From: Streptomyces sp. MMG1533 | GTDB taxonomy: Bacteria > Actinomycetota > Actinomycetes > Streptomycetales > Streptomycetaceae | DNA: 64,000 bases | Direction: 5' to 3' | Assembly: GCF_001279775.1 (NCBI RefSeq) | Contig: NZ_LGDG01000122.1 | Span: 124,001-188,000 of the forward strand | Part shown: positions 1-8,631 of the stretch, piece by piece | How the letters are laid out: each line of letters begins with the position of its first letter | Position numbering within the stretch: position 1 is the stretch's first letter | Program-made: the position numbers and the translations under genes | The notes under the pieces: model-generated | Told to the model about the DNA's origin: nothing | Databases searched by the model: none | The model's input: only the letters and a program-made list of their open reading frames with translations

Positions 1-283
1 CGCCGCGGACGGTCACGAAGCCTTCGGTGAGCGTGTACACCCGGTCGGGGGCCTGCGCCCACCCGTGCCGAAGCCGAGATTCGCGTGGTCCTTCGCGACG
101 ATGTGCGCAATGCCGTACTCGGTGTGGCGGACGGCGGCGGACAGCCCTCCGGGGGACGGGGTATTCCTGTCGTTCCCGGCTCTGTGCGACGGCCTCCGGC
201 AGTGCGGTGGCGGCGGCGAGAAGGGTGACGGCCGCGACAGCGGTTCGTCTGCGGCGGGTGCGCCTCGTGCCTCCCAACGTCAT
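1..283 (-). pseudogene. penicillin acylase family protein, N-terminal part with two compensating frameshifts, runs off left edge
   Basis: Reading the minus strand from the ATG at 283 gives a basic, hydrophobic secretion signal (RRTRRRRTAVAAVTLLAAATA). The annotated frame then becomes arginine-rich nonsense. In the next frame, about 150-62, the text reads RHTEYGIAHIVAKDH and LGFGTG, a hallmark of secreted Ntn-hydrolase penicillin/acyl-homoserine-lactone acylases. The original frame resumes at about 62 with GWAQAPDRVYTLTEGFVTVRG-type sequence of the same family. One inserted base near 140-165 and one missing G near 61-65 explain the pattern. The frame stays open overall, so an automatic caller could accept a garbled CDS. 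Either this is a decaying gene or the assembly has two indels. The family hydrolyses amide bonds of beta-lactams or acyl-homoserine lactones outside the cell. Confidence 0.72.
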
Positions 284-320
284 TGAGGGAAGCAATGGTT
301 GAGCGTACTGGCAGGCATGC

Positions 321-361
321 GCCCTGAGCCCCGGTGCGGACATGGCCCTGAGTCCGGGTGC
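321..361. repeat. 17-bp direct repeat upstream of the first acyl-CoA ligase
   Basis: Two copies of GCCCTGAGYCCSGGTGC lie at 321-337 and 345-361, differing at two positions and 24 bp apart start to start. They sit about 40 bp upstream of the ligase start and may be regulator half-sites; no factor is assigned. Confidence 0.35.
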
Positions 362-398
362 TTGACCTCCCTCTTCCGCGGAACGAGGATCATGTGTC

Positions 399-1919
399 AT
401 GACGCCAGGACACGGCAGCACGGTTGACGGGGTGCTGCGACGAAGCGCCCGACGCACCCCCGCGCGGGTCGCGGTGGAGTACGGCGACCGATCCTGGACG
501 TACGAGGAACTCGACGAGGCCGTGTCCCGCGCGGCGAGCCTCCTGCTCGGCCAGGGCCTGGACCCCGGTGACCGGGTCGGCGCCTACGGGCACAACTCCG
601 ACGCCTATCTGATCGGCTTCCTCGCCTGCGCCCGCGCGGGCCTCGTGCACGTTCCGGTCAACCAGAACCTCACCGGCGACGACCTCGCGTACCTCGTCGG
701 CCAGTCCGGCAGCTCCCTGGTCCTCACCGACCCCGACCTGTCCGCACAACTCCCCGACGGAGTCCGTGCGTTGCCCCTGCGCGACGCCGAGGACTCCCTG
801 CTGGCGCGGCTTGCCACGACACCCGCGTACGACGGTCCCGAACCGCGCAGCGAGGACCTGGTGCAGCTGCTGTACACCTCCGGGACGACGGCCCTGCCCA
901 AGGGCGCGATGATGACGCACCGCGCCCTGGTGCACGAGTACCTGAGCGCCATCACCGCCCTCGACCTCAGCGCGGGCGACCGGCCGGTGCACTCGCTGCC
1001 GCTGTACCACTCGGCACAGATGCATGTGTTCCTGCTGCCGTACCTCGCGGTCGGGGCCACCAACGTCATCCTCGACGCGCCCGACGGCGACCGCCTCCTC
1101 GACCTGGTCGAGACCGGCCGCGCGGACAGCCTGTTCGCCCCGCCCACGGTGTGGATCGGCCTGACGCGGCGTGCGGACTTCTCGACTCGTGACCTGAGCG
1201 GACTGCGCAAGGCGTACTACGGCGCGTCGATCATGCCGGTGCCCGTGCTGGAGGGCCTGCGCGAACGGCTCCCGAAACTCGCCTTCTACAACTGCTTCGG
1301 GCAGAGCGAGATCGGACCGCTGGCCACCGTCCTGGCACCCGATGAGCACAAGGGGCGCATGGACTCCTGCGGCCGGCCCGTCCTGTTCGTGGACGCCAAG
1401 GTGGTCGACGAGGACGGCAAGGACGTGCCCGACGGCACACCCGGCGAAATCGTCTACCGCTCCCCGCAGTTGTGCGAGGGCTACTGGGACAAGCCCGAGG
1501 AGACGGCCGAGGCCTTCCGCGACGGCTGGTTCCGCTCCGGCGACCTCGCGGTGCGCGACGCCCACGGCTACTTCACGATCGTCGACCGGGTGAAGGACGT
1601 CATCAACTCCGGTGGCGTACTGGTCGCTTCACGCCAGGTCGAGGACGCGCTGTACACGCACGAAGCCGTCGTCGAAGTCGCCGTCATCGGGCTGCCCGAC
1701 GAGCGGTGGATCGAGGCCGTCACGGCCGTTGTCGTCCCGCGCGGCGAGGTCGACGAGGCCGAACTCATCGAGCACGCACGCGAGAAGCTCGCCCACTTCA
1801 AGGCACCGAAGCGGGTGGTGTTCGTGGACGAGCTGCCGCGCAACGCCAGCGGGAAGATCCTCAAGAGGGAGCTGCGGGACCGGTTCGGGGACGCCCAGGC
1901 CCCCTCCGGCAGGGGTTAG
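399..1919 (+). CDS. class I adenylate-forming acyl-CoA ligase (FadD type)
   Basis: This 506-residue cytosolic enzyme should activate a carboxylic acid as acyl-AMP and transfer it to CoA. The ATP P-loop reads YTSGTTALPKGAMM near residues 157-170. The acyl-adenylate motif FNCFGQSEIG-type sequence follows near 295, the hinge DRVKD near 394, and the catalytic C-terminal lysine sits in NASGKILKREL near 484. Length and domain order are normal for the family. The substrate cannot be read from sequence; position 1 of the alkyl pocket is not diagnostic. It converges with the PaaK-type ligase, overlapping it by 4 bp, so the two are not co-transcribed. A weak purine-rich stretch precedes the ATG. It may feed the crotonase/thiolase operon 7 kb away. 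Confidence 0.88.
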   Translation: MTPGHGSTVDGVLRRSARRTPARVAVEYGDRSWTYEELDEAVSRAASLLLGQGLDPGDRVGAYGHNSDAYLIGFLACARAGLVHVPVNQNLTGDDLAYLVGQSGSSLVLTDPDLSAQLPDGVRALPLRDAEDSLLARLATTPAYDGPEPRSEDLVQLLYTSGTTALPKGAMMTHRALVHEYLSAITALDLSAGDRPVHSLPLYHSAQMHVFLLPYLAVGATNVILDAPDGDRLLDLVETGRADSLFAPPTVWIGLTRRADFSTRDLSGLRKAYYGASIMPVPVLEGLRERLPKLAFYNCFGQSEIGPLATVLAPDEHKGRMDSCGRPVLFVDAKVVDEDGKDVPDGTPGEIVYRSPQLCEGYWDKPEETAEAFRDGWFRSGDLAVRDAHGYFTIVDRVKDVINSGGVLVASRQVEDALYTHEAVVEVAVIGLPDERWIEAVTAVVVPRGEVDEAELIEHAREKLAHFKAPKRVVFVDELPRNASGKILKRELRDRFGDAQAPSGRG

Positions 1920-3229
1920 CGGGGCCGAAGGTCCACGATCCGCCGGATCTTGCCCACGGACCGCTCCAACGACTCCGGATCGACGATCTCGACGGCGACG
2001 GACACCCCGATACCGTCCTTCACGGCCGCCGTGATGGCCTCCGCGGCCGTCTCCCGGTCCTCGGGCGAGGCATCGGGCCGGGCCTCCGCCCGCACGGTGA
2101 GGGCGTCGAGTCGGCCCTCGCGGGTGAGCCGGAGCTGGAAGTGGGGCGCGACCCCCGGTGTGCGCAGCACGATCTCCTCGATCTGGGTCGGGAAGAGGTT
2201 CACGCCGCGCAGGATCACCAAGTCGTCGCTGCGGCCGGTGACCTTCTCCATCCGCCGGAACACCCGGGCCGTGCCCGGCAGCAGCCGCGTCAGGTCCCGC
2301 GTCCGGTACCGGACGACCGGCATCGCCTCCTTGGTGAGCGAGGTGAAGACCAGCTCCCCCCGCTCGCCGTCCGGCAGCACCTCACCGGTGATCGGGTCGA
2401 CGACCTCGGGGAAGAAGTGGTCCTCCCACACGTGCAGCCCGTCCTTGGTCTCCACACACTCCTGCGCGACCCCCGGGCCCATCACCTCCGACAGCCCGTA
2501 TATGTCGACCGCGTCGATCGCGAACCGCTCCTCGATCTCCTGCCGCATCCGCTCGGTCCAGGGCTCGGCCCCGAAGACGCCCACCCGCAGGGACGTGCCG
2601 CGAGGGTCGACGCCCTGCCGTTCGAACTCGTCGAGGATCGTCAGCATGTACGACGGAGTCACCATGATGATCTCGGGCCCGAGATCCTGGATCAGCTGGA
2701 CCTGGCGGGCAGTCATACCGCCGGACGCGGGGATGACCGTACAACCGAGCCGTTCGGCCCCGTAGTGCGCGCCGAGTCCTCCGGTGAACAGCCCGTATCC
2801 GTACGCCACATGGACCTTGTCCCCGGGCCGCCCGCCCGCCGCACGGAGGGAACGCGCCACCATGTCGGCCCACAGGGAGAGGTCTCCCTCGGTGTAACCG
2901 ACGACGGTCGGGCGTCCGGTGGTGCCGCTGGACGCGTGAATGCGCCGGATCCGGTCCTGGGGCACGGCGAACATCCCGTACGGATAGTTCTCGCGCAGGT
3001 CCGCCTTGGTCGTGAACGGGAAACGGGCCAGGTCGGCGAGGGAGCGGCAGTCCTCCGGACGGACACCGGCCTTGTCGAAGGACTCCCGGTAGAACGGCAC
3101 GTTGTCGTACGCATGCCGCAGCGACCTCCGCAACCGCTCCAACTGCAGCGCCCGCAAACCCGCTTCGTCGAGCCGCTCTCCCGAGTCGAACAGTTCCGTC
3201 GAGTCGAACCGGTCCGTCGCATCCACCAT
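1916..3229 (-). CDS. paaK: phenylacetate-CoA ligase-type enzyme (PaaK family)
   Basis: A 437-residue AMP-forming ligase of the PaaK family, which converts phenylacetate or a related aryl acid to its CoA thioester. Visible are the P-loop SSGTTGRPTVVGYT near residue 98, the region YGLFTGGLGAHYG typical of PaaK, an IYGLSEVMGPGV motif, and the C-terminal AMP-binding domain ending in VGKIRRIVDLR. I chose the ATG at 3229 because GAGG lies 6 bases upstream; an ATG 24 bases further out (3253) has no ribosome site. The ring-epoxidation genes paaABCDE are not in this window, so a role in aryl-acid activation rather than the full phenylacetate pathway is possible. A palindrome just upstream looks like its operator. 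Confidence 0.85.
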   Translation of the reverse strand: MVDATDRFDSTELFDSGERLDEAGLRALQLERLRRSLRHAYDNVPFYRESFDKAGVRPEDCRSLADLARFPFTTKADLRENYPYGMFAVPQDRIRRIHASSGTTGRPTVVGYTEGDLSLWADMVARSLRAAGGRPGDKVHVAYGYGLFTGGLGAHYGAERLGCTVIPASGGMTARQVQLIQDLGPEIIMVTPSYMLTILDEFERQGVDPRGTSLRVGVFGAEPWTERMRQEIEERFAIDAVDIYGLSEVMGPGVAQECVETKDGLHVWEDHFFPEVVDPITGEVLPDGERGELVFTSLTKEAMPVVRYRTRDLTRLLPGTARVFRRMEKVTGRSDDLVILRGVNLFPTQIEEIVLRTPGVAPHFQLRLTREGRLDALTVRAEARPDASPEDRETAAEAITAAVKDGIGVSVAVEIVDPESLERSVGKIRRIVDLRPR

Positions 3230-3264
3230 CGGCACCTCACCCTCACCAAGCACGACAATCCAGG

Positions 3265-3282
3265 CGACCGATCATTCGGTCG
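3265..3282. promoter_or_regulatory. operator-like palindrome upstream of the PaaK-type ligase
   Basis: A perfect inverted repeat CGACCGA-tcat-TCGGTCG lies 36 bp upstream of the ligase start. Actinobacterial PaaR and related TetR regulators of phenylacetate/fatty-acid genes bind ACCG...CGGT palindromes, so this is a plausible TetR-family operator. The cognate regulator is not adjacent. Confidence 0.55.
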
Positions 3283-3397
3283 AGGTGTTCGGGATCAGTA
3301 ATCCAGGCCTTCTGGGCGTGGGCAAGGTGTCTGCTTGCATTTTCTCCGCGTGTCTCCGGGTCGGACAACTCCGTTGCGGGTGCGGCGGGCGGTCGCC

Positions 3398-4273
3398 ATG
3401 ATCGGCGCCATGCCGACTTTCGCCGCGCCCGACGGGACCGAGCTCGCCTACCACGTCCGGGGCGAGGGAGCTCCGCTCGTGGTGCTGCCCGGGGGGCCGA
3501 TGCGGGCCTCCGCCTATCTCGGGGATCTGGGGGGACTTGCCGTCCGTCGTCGGCTGGTGCTGCTCGATCTGCGGGGGACCGGCGACTCCGCGGTGCCGGC
3601 GGATCCGGCCACGTACCGGTGCGACCGGCTCGTGGACGACGTGGAGGCGTTGCGGGCCCACATGGGCCTGGCGCACATGGATCTCCTCGGGCACTCGGCC
3701 GGTGGCAGTCTCGCCATGTTGTACGCGGCCCGGTACCCGGAGCGAGTGGGGCGGCTGGTGCTGGTCACCGCGACGCCCTGGGCGTTGGGCATGCCGGCGA
3801 CGGGCGCGGACCGGCTGGCGGCGGCGCGGCTGCGTAAGGGGGAACCCTGGTTCGAGGAGGCTTTTTCGAAGTTCGAGGCCTGGGCGACGGGTGCAGGTGA
3901 TTTCGACCCGGCGCTCGCGCCCTTCTTCTACGGTCGCTGGGACGAGGTGGCCAGGGAACACGAAGCCCGCGCGGACAAGCAGTTCAACGACGAGGCCACC
4001 GATGTGTACGGCTCCGAGGGCGCCTACGACCCGCCCGCGACCCGGGCCGCCCTCACGCGCCTGGCCCAGCCCGTCCTCGTCCTCGCCGGTGAACTCGACG
4101 GCGGCCCGCGGCCCGACCTCGCCCGCCGAGCCGCCGAGGTGTTCCCGAACGCCGAGTTCGCGGTGCAGCCCGGTGCCGGGCACTACCCCTGGCTGGACGA
4201 TCCGGAGTGGTTCGTACGGCGTACCGTCGCGTTCCTGGACAAGGACGGGGCCCCTCTGCCCTCGGCAGATTAG
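3398..4273 (+). CDS. alpha/beta hydrolase (proline iminopeptidase-like)
   Basis: A cytosolic alpha/beta-hydrolase of about 290 residues without signal peptide. The oxyanion region is VLPGGPMRAS, the nucleophile elbow GHSAGG is near residue 97, an acidic residue follows in LAGELDGG, and the histidine is in GAGHYPW near 261. It resembles prolyl aminopeptidase-like and lactonase/esterase members, so the substrate is open. Two in-frame ATGs (3398 and 3410) are possible; neither has a strong ribosome site, and the second aligns better with family N-termini. A TTG at 3335 would add residues of no family character. A decayed hydrolase of the same fold follows directly, which suggests an old tandem pair. 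Confidence 0.8.
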   Translation: MIGAMPTFAAPDGTELAYHVRGEGAPLVVLPGGPMRASAYLGDLGGLAVRRRLVLLDLRGTGDSAVPADPATYRCDRLVDDVEALRAHMGLAHMDLLGHSAGGSLAMLYAARYPERVGRLVLVTATPWALGMPATGADRLAAARLRKGEPWFEEAFSKFEAWATGAGDFDPALAPFFYGRWDEVAREHEARADKQFNDEATDVYGSEGAYDPPATRAALTRLAQPVLVLAGELDGGPRPDLARRAAEVFPNAEFAVQPGAGHYPWLDDPEWFVRRTVAFLDKDGAPLPSAD

Positions 4274-4313
4274 CCGTGTGATCCGGCGCCGCTCCGGTTG
4301 CTTTGCCGGGCAT

Positions 4314-4793
4314 GGACACCGTCGAGCCAACGGCATCACCCTCGCGTACCGCGCCTGGGGCCCCGGCACCGCGCCGCCCGTCCTCCTGCTGCACTGCTGC
4401 CGCGGAGCCGACGGCGCGGACTGGACGCGGATCACAGAACGGCTCGCCGAGGGTCCGCGTCCGCGCCGCGTGTACGCGCCCGATCTTGCGCGGGCACGGG
4501 CACAGCGACCGGCCCGGCACGGAACCGGGTGCCGGACCCGAGGCGTACGCGTACGAGGCGACGCACAGCGGAACGCCCCCGATCCTGTGTGGTGGGACCA
4601 CATGGGGCGGATCACCATGCCCACCCTGCTCATCGGGGCCGGTCCGACCAGCCCGATACCGCAGGGCCAGGTCACCGCGTTCGCCGGACCGCTCCCCGAC
4701 GTGCGCCTCGCGACCGTCGGCGGCGGTCATCCGGTCCACGAGACCAGGCCGAAGGAGTTCCTGGCCGCCATGGAGGCATTCCTGGCGGCGTGA
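4314..4793 (+). pseudogene. alpha/beta hydrolase remnant (frameshift plus internal deletion)
   Basis: The start reads ANGITLAYRAWGPG and PPVLLLHCC, the usual opening of an alpha/beta hydrolase. The frame is correct to VYAPDL. The family sequence LRGHGHSDRPG then continues in the +1 frame after one extra T near 4491. The core with the GxSxG elbow is absent. The first frame then resumes with the C-terminal lid and histidine region, PTLLIGAGP to GGGHPVHETRPKEFLAAME, ending at 4793. At about 160 residues it is roughly half normal length and lacks the nucleophile, so it cannot be active. It probably was a paralogue or neighbour of the intact hydrolase upstream. Confidence 0.75.
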
Positions 4794-4797
4794 GACC

Positions 4798-6708
4798 TCA
4801 CTTGCCGTAAGCCGTCATGAAGCGGTCGCGGAACTTGTCCATACCCCATTCCGGTGCGTTGCCGGCGGGCTTGAGGCCCTCGGTCCAGCCCCAGTCGGAG
4901 ATCTTGTCGAGTACCTTCTGGTCGCGGGCCACGATCGTGATCGGCACGTCCTTGCCGGTGTCGCCCGCGGTGACGGTCGGGACGGGCTGGTGGTCGCCGA
5001 GGAAGACGAGGACGGTGTCGTCGTCGCCGTAGCGCTGGACCCACTCGGTCAGGCTGTCCAGGGAATACTGGACGGCCTTCCGGTACTCGGTGCGCACGCG
5101 CTTCGGGTCCTTCCAGACCTCTGTGGGGTTCGTGCCCTCCTTCTTGATCCGGTCGAAGACCGAACCGTCACCCAGGTCCTCCCAGTCGATCATGTGGGCG
5201 ATGGGGGACCAGGGGTTGTGGCTGGAGGCGAGGATGATCTCGGCCATGATCGGGTCACGGTTCTTCTTGCCGTGCTCCAGGCGTTCGAACGCCTCCATGC
5301 TGAACTGGTCGGGCACGGGCGTCCAGCTGAAGTAGGGGCCCTGGTAGCCGAGGTGCTCGGAGTCGTAGATGTTGTCGAGACCGAAGTACTTGCCCTCGGG
5401 CCAGGCCTTCCGGACGCCCGGGACGATGCCGACCGTGCGCCAGGCACCGGTCTTCTGGAAGTAGCTGGTGAGGGTCGCACGGTCGCCGGTGGTCAGACTC
5501 CGGTACCGCTGCTGGTTCTTGACCCACAGGCCGGACAGGAACGTCGAGTGGGCGAGCCAGCTGCCGGCGCCCGTCACCGGCGACTTGAGCCAGGCGCTGC
5601 GCGATGCGAACCCGGCCGCCTTGAGCCTGTTCGTGCCCTCCTTGAGGGTCGCGCCCATCTCCGGTGCCATCGCCGGGTCGTCGATCGCGACACGGCCGTA
5701 GCTCTCGATGAAGGTGAACAGGACGTCCTTGCCGCGCAGTCCGGTCAGCAACTGGTCGGGCGGGGTGTCGGCGAAGGCGTCGACGGCGGCCTGCTTCTTG
5801 AAGACCTGGGCGTCCCCGAGACCGTCGCGCACCTGCTGCACACGGTTGGCGAGGTACTCGGTGTTGCCCTTGGTGGCGACCGAGACACCGCTGAACTGCA
5901 CGCCCAGAGTGAAGCAGGTGATCCATGCGGTGCCGAGGACGAGGGTGGTGCGGACGGCCACGGGTCGGTTCCGGGTCATGACGTTCGTCAGCCGCACCAC
6001 GGCGAGCGTGCTCAGCGCGAGCACGGCGATGAGCAGGACGATCACCCCGGTCACCGCGAGCACCTGACCTGAGCGGCCGAACGACTCCCTGACGAAGTCC
6101 GTTGCGTCGTCCAGCAGAATCCAGTCGAAGACCAGGTCGAACGGCCGGGCCAGGAACTGGTAGAAGCCGATGTCGAGGAACTTCAGGGCGGTGAACAGTC
6201 CGAGGAACACCCCCGAGACGACGGTCGCGATCCGCCGTGGCTTCGGAGGCAGCGCGAGCAGCAGGACCGCCAGCAGGATGCCCTCGACGGGGATGCGGAG
6301 GAACGCCTCGGCGTTGAGCCGGTCGAGGCGGTTGGGTACGAGGAGTGTGAAGAGGACGAACGCGCCGGCCAGGACGGTCGTCCCCACCGTCACGCCGCGT
6401 GCGGTGCGGGGGTAGCGACGGCGCCAGCCGAACCAGCCGGGTGACGGGGAGCCTGGCGGTTCGACGGGGTCGGTCGTCTCCCCGACGACTTCCTCTTCCG
6501 TCTCCTCCGCCTCTTCCGTCTTTCCGGTCTCCTCTGCCGCTCTCGTCTTCTCCGCCCCTCCGGTCTTCTCCGCCCCTCCGGTCCTCTCCGCCCTTCCGCT
6601 CTCCTCCGCCGCTCTCGTCTCCTCTGCCGTGACGGCGACGTTGTCGCCGTCCGTGCCCGCCTCGCTCTCGGTGTCCGGCAGTTGACGAGAGCGAGTGAAG
6701 AGCGACAC
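4798..6708 (-). CDS. membrane-anchored sulfatase/phosphoglycerol-transferase family protein
   Basis: A 636-residue alkaline-phosphatase-superfamily protein. An acidic, repetitive cytosolic head (about residues 1-95) is followed by five membrane segments (about 110-310) and an extracytoplasmic catalytic domain. Metal-site signatures are FTFIESYGR, the SWLAHSTFLSG nucleophile loop and LGDHQPVP near the C-terminus. Relatives include LtaS-like phosphoglycerol transferases and unassigned actinobacterial sulfatases, so transfer or hydrolysis of a phosphate or sulfate ester at the cell envelope is likely. The GTG at 6708 is preferred because AAGGA lies 7 bases upstream; the frame stays open much further without family sequence. 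It converges on the decayed hydrolase locus. Confidence 0.8.
   Translation of the reverse strand: MSLFTRSRQLPDTESEAGTDGDNVAVTAEETRAAEESGRAERTGGAEKTGGAEKTRAAEETGKTEEAEETEEEVVGETTDPVEPPGSPSPGWFGWRRRYPRTARGVTVGTTVLAGAFVLFTLLVPNRLDRLNAEAFLRIPVEGILLAVLLLALPPKPRRIATVVSGVFLGLFTALKFLDIGFYQFLARPFDLVFDWILLDDATDFVRESFGRSGQVLAVTGVIVLLIAVLALSTLAVVRLTNVMTRNRPVAVRTTLVLGTAWITCFTLGVQFSGVSVATKGNTEYLANRVQQVRDGLGDAQVFKKQAAVDAFADTPPDQLLTGLRGKDVLFTFIESYGRVAIDDPAMAPEMGATLKEGTNRLKAAGFASRSAWLKSPVTGAGSWLAHSTFLSGLWVKNQQRYRSLTTGDRATLTSYFQKTGAWRTVGIVPGVRKAWPEGKYFGLDNIYDSEHLGYQGPYFSWTPVPDQFSMEAFERLEHGKKNRDPIMAEIILASSHNPWSPIAHMIDWEDLGDGSVFDRIKKEGTNPTEVWKDPKRVRTEYRKAVQYSLDSLTEWVQRYGDDDTVLVFLGDHQPVPTVTAGDTGKDVPITIVARDQKVLDKISDWGWTEGLKPAGNAPEWGMDKFRDRFMTAYGK
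6547..6618. repeat. 18-bp tandem repeat, four copies, inside the sulfatase-family gene
   Basis: Units start at 6547, 6565, 6583 and 6601 and become less exact toward the end. They encode a six-residue acidic/glycine unit (AEKTGG-like) in the cytosolic head, upstream of the first membrane segment. The copy number is likely to vary between strains. Confidence 0.75.
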
Positions 6709-6833
6709 CCGGGGGTCCTTCCGTGCGGTTCGTGCGGTCTTGCGCTGGCATGGCAAACATGGCCCGAGGACCGAGCTTGCCATCACCAGTACGTCCGCAC
6801 GCCACCTTCGGTTCAATCGCACGGGTCCGGAAT

Positions 6834-8453
6834 TCACCCGTCCGCGGCCACCGCCACCTCCCGCGCCCACCGGTAGTCCGCCTTGCCGCTGGGCGAGCGC
6901 CGGAGCGCCTCCGTGATCACCAGTTGACGCGGAACCTTGTAGCCGGCGAGCCGGGAACGGCAGTGCGCCTGGACGTCCTCCAGGGACAGTCGTACCGCCC
7001 CTTCGCGCAACTGCACCACGGCCGCCACATGGTGGCCCCACTTGGCGTCCGGCACCCCGGCCACCAGCGCGTCGTACACGTCCGGGTGGGACTTGAGAGC
7101 CTGCTCGACCTCCTCCGGATACACCTTCTCGCCGCCCGTGTTGATGCACTGCGAGCCGCGGCCGAGGACCGTGACCACGCCCTCCTCGTCGACGGTGGCC
7201 ATGTCGCCGAGCAGCACCCACCGCTCGCCGTCCTTCTCGAAGAAGGTCTCGGAGGTCTTCCGGGGATCGTTGTAGTAGCCGAGCGGCACATGGCCGCACT
7301 GGGCGACCCGGCCCACCTCGCCGACGGCGACCGGCTCGTGCGTGGCCGGATCGACCACCTGCGTACGGGAGTTGACGCGGACGCGGAAGCCACGCTCCGG
7401 GCCGGAGTCCGCCGTCGCGGTGCCGTTGAAGCCGGACTCGGAGGAGCCGAAGTTGTTGAGCAGCATGACGTTCGGGACGAGCGCCTGGAACTGCCGGCGG
7501 ACCGTGTCCGACATGATCGCCCCCGATGACGACACGCTGAACATCGACGACATGTCGGTGCCCTTCAGCGGGCCTTCGAGCGCGTCGATCAGCGGACGCA
7601 GCATCGCGTCGCCCACCAGCGACATGCTGGTGACCTTCTCCTTCTCGATCGTCCGCAGCACCTCCTCGGGCGCGAACTTGCGGTGCAGCACGACGCGTTG
7701 ACCGAAGTTGAAGCCGATGAACGCCGTGAGCGTGGAGGTGCCGTGCATCAGCGGGGGAGCGGGGAGGAAGGTGATCCCTGCACCGCCGGCCGCGACCCGC
7801 TCGGCGAGCTCCTCCGGCTTCTTCACCGGCTCGCCGGTCGGCGCACCGCCGCCGAGCCCCGAGAAGAACAGGTCCTCCTGGCGCCACATCACGCCCTTGG
7901 GCATCCCGGTGGTGCCACCGGTGTAGATGATGAACTGGTCGTCGCCCGACCGGGACGGGAACCCGCGCTCCGCGGACCCGGAAGCCTCCGCGTCCGTGAA
8001 GTCCACGGCGGCCACCTCCGCCGCCCCCGGCCCGGGCGCCCCGACCCGCACCAGGTGTCGCAGCGCGTCCGTGTGCGGCGACGCCGCCGCCACCCGGTCG
8101 GTGAACTCCGCGTCGAAGACCAGCGCCACCAGATCGGCATCCCGGTACAGATAGACCAACTCGTCCTCTACGTAACGGTAGTTGACGTTCACCGGCACGA
8201 TCCGCGCCTTCAGGCACCCCAGCACGGTCTGGAGGTACTCGACGCCGTTGTAGAGGTGGAGCCCGACATGCTGACCGGGGCGTACCCCGCTGTCGAGGAG
8301 ATGGTGGCCGACGCGGTTGGCGGCGGCGTCCAGTTCCGCGTACGTCAGACGGCGCTCCGCGCCCGTGCCGGGGTGGTCGATGTACACGAGCGCCTCGCGG
8401 TCCGGGACCACGTCGACGACCGACTCGAACAGGTCGGCAAGGTTGTACTCCAC
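6834..8453 (-). CDS. acyl-CoA synthetase (FadD-like)
   Basis: A 539-residue adenylate-forming acyl-CoA ligase. The P-loop IYTGGTTGMPKGVMW is near residue 185, the NNFGSSESGFNG motif near 345, the hinge GRGSQCINTGGEKVYPEEVE near 430, and the C-terminal lysine in RSPSGKADYRW near 525. The TGG in the P-loop and the QCINTGG stretch are typical of mycobacterial FadD ligases used in sterol or long-chain acyl catabolism. The GTG at 8453 has AGGAGG four bases upstream. An ATG at 8504 lacks a site and adds non-family sequence. The gene is divergent from the crotonase operon across a small gap with a palindrome, consistent with joint control and with supplying acyl-CoA to that operon. Confidence 0.87.
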   Translation of the reverse strand: MEYNLADLFESVVDVVPDREALVYIDHPGTGAERRLTYAELDAAANRVGHHLLDSGVRPGQHVGLHLYNGVEYLQTVLGCLKARIVPVNVNYRYVEDELVYLYRDADLVALVFDAEFTDRVAAASPHTDALRHLVRVGAPGPGAAEVAAVDFTDAEASGSAERGFPSRSGDDQFIIYTGGTTGMPKGVMWRQEDLFFSGLGGGAPTGEPVKKPEELAERVAAGGAGITFLPAPPLMHGTSTLTAFIGFNFGQRVVLHRKFAPEEVLRTIEKEKVTSMSLVGDAMLRPLIDALEGPLKGTDMSSMFSVSSSGAIMSDTVRRQFQALVPNVMLLNNFGSSESGFNGTATADSGPERGFRVRVNSRTQVVDPATHEPVAVGEVGRVAQCGHVPLGYYNDPRKTSETFFEKDGERWVLLGDMATVDEEGVVTVLGRGSQCINTGGEKVYPEEVEQALKSHPDVYDALVAGVPDAKWGHHVAAVVQLREGAVRLSLEDVQAHCRSRLAGYKVPRQLVITEALRRSPSGKADYRWAREVAVAADG

Positions 8454-8549
8454 CGTTCCTCCTGACCTCGGACGGGCCTGGTTCTCCGACGGTTCGCCGG
8501 TCATCAGAGCAAAGGGCGCGGCAACTGTGAAGGGTCCGCGTCGAAGAAA

Positions 8550-8566
8550 TCTGACTGAGTGTCAGA
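8550..8566. promoter_or_regulatory. operator-like inverted repeat between divergent acyl-CoA genes
   Basis: TCTGAC-tgagt-GTCAGA is a perfect 6-bp inverted repeat in the 178-bp gap between the ligase (8453, minus) and the crotonase (8632, plus). Placement suits one regulator, probably TetR-type, controlling both directions. No such regulator gene is adjacent. Confidence 0.55.
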
Positions 8567-8631
8567 AAACCCTTGAAGTGCCCAGGCGCCTCCTGCAACC
8601 TGTTCTCGTTCTTTCAGAGGGGAGATGGGCA

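Noticed and set aside
1472..3301. Open frame of 609 codons antisense to the PaaK-type ligase
   Set aside because: Composition is Arg/Gly/Pro-rich and it has no motif; the minus-strand ligase explains the region.
6709..8598. 5' extension of the sulfatase-family frame as one 1266-residue protein
   Set aside because: The extra part is antisense-like text overlapping the FadD-like gene in another frame; the GTG at 6708 has a proper ribosome site and gives a normal-length protein.
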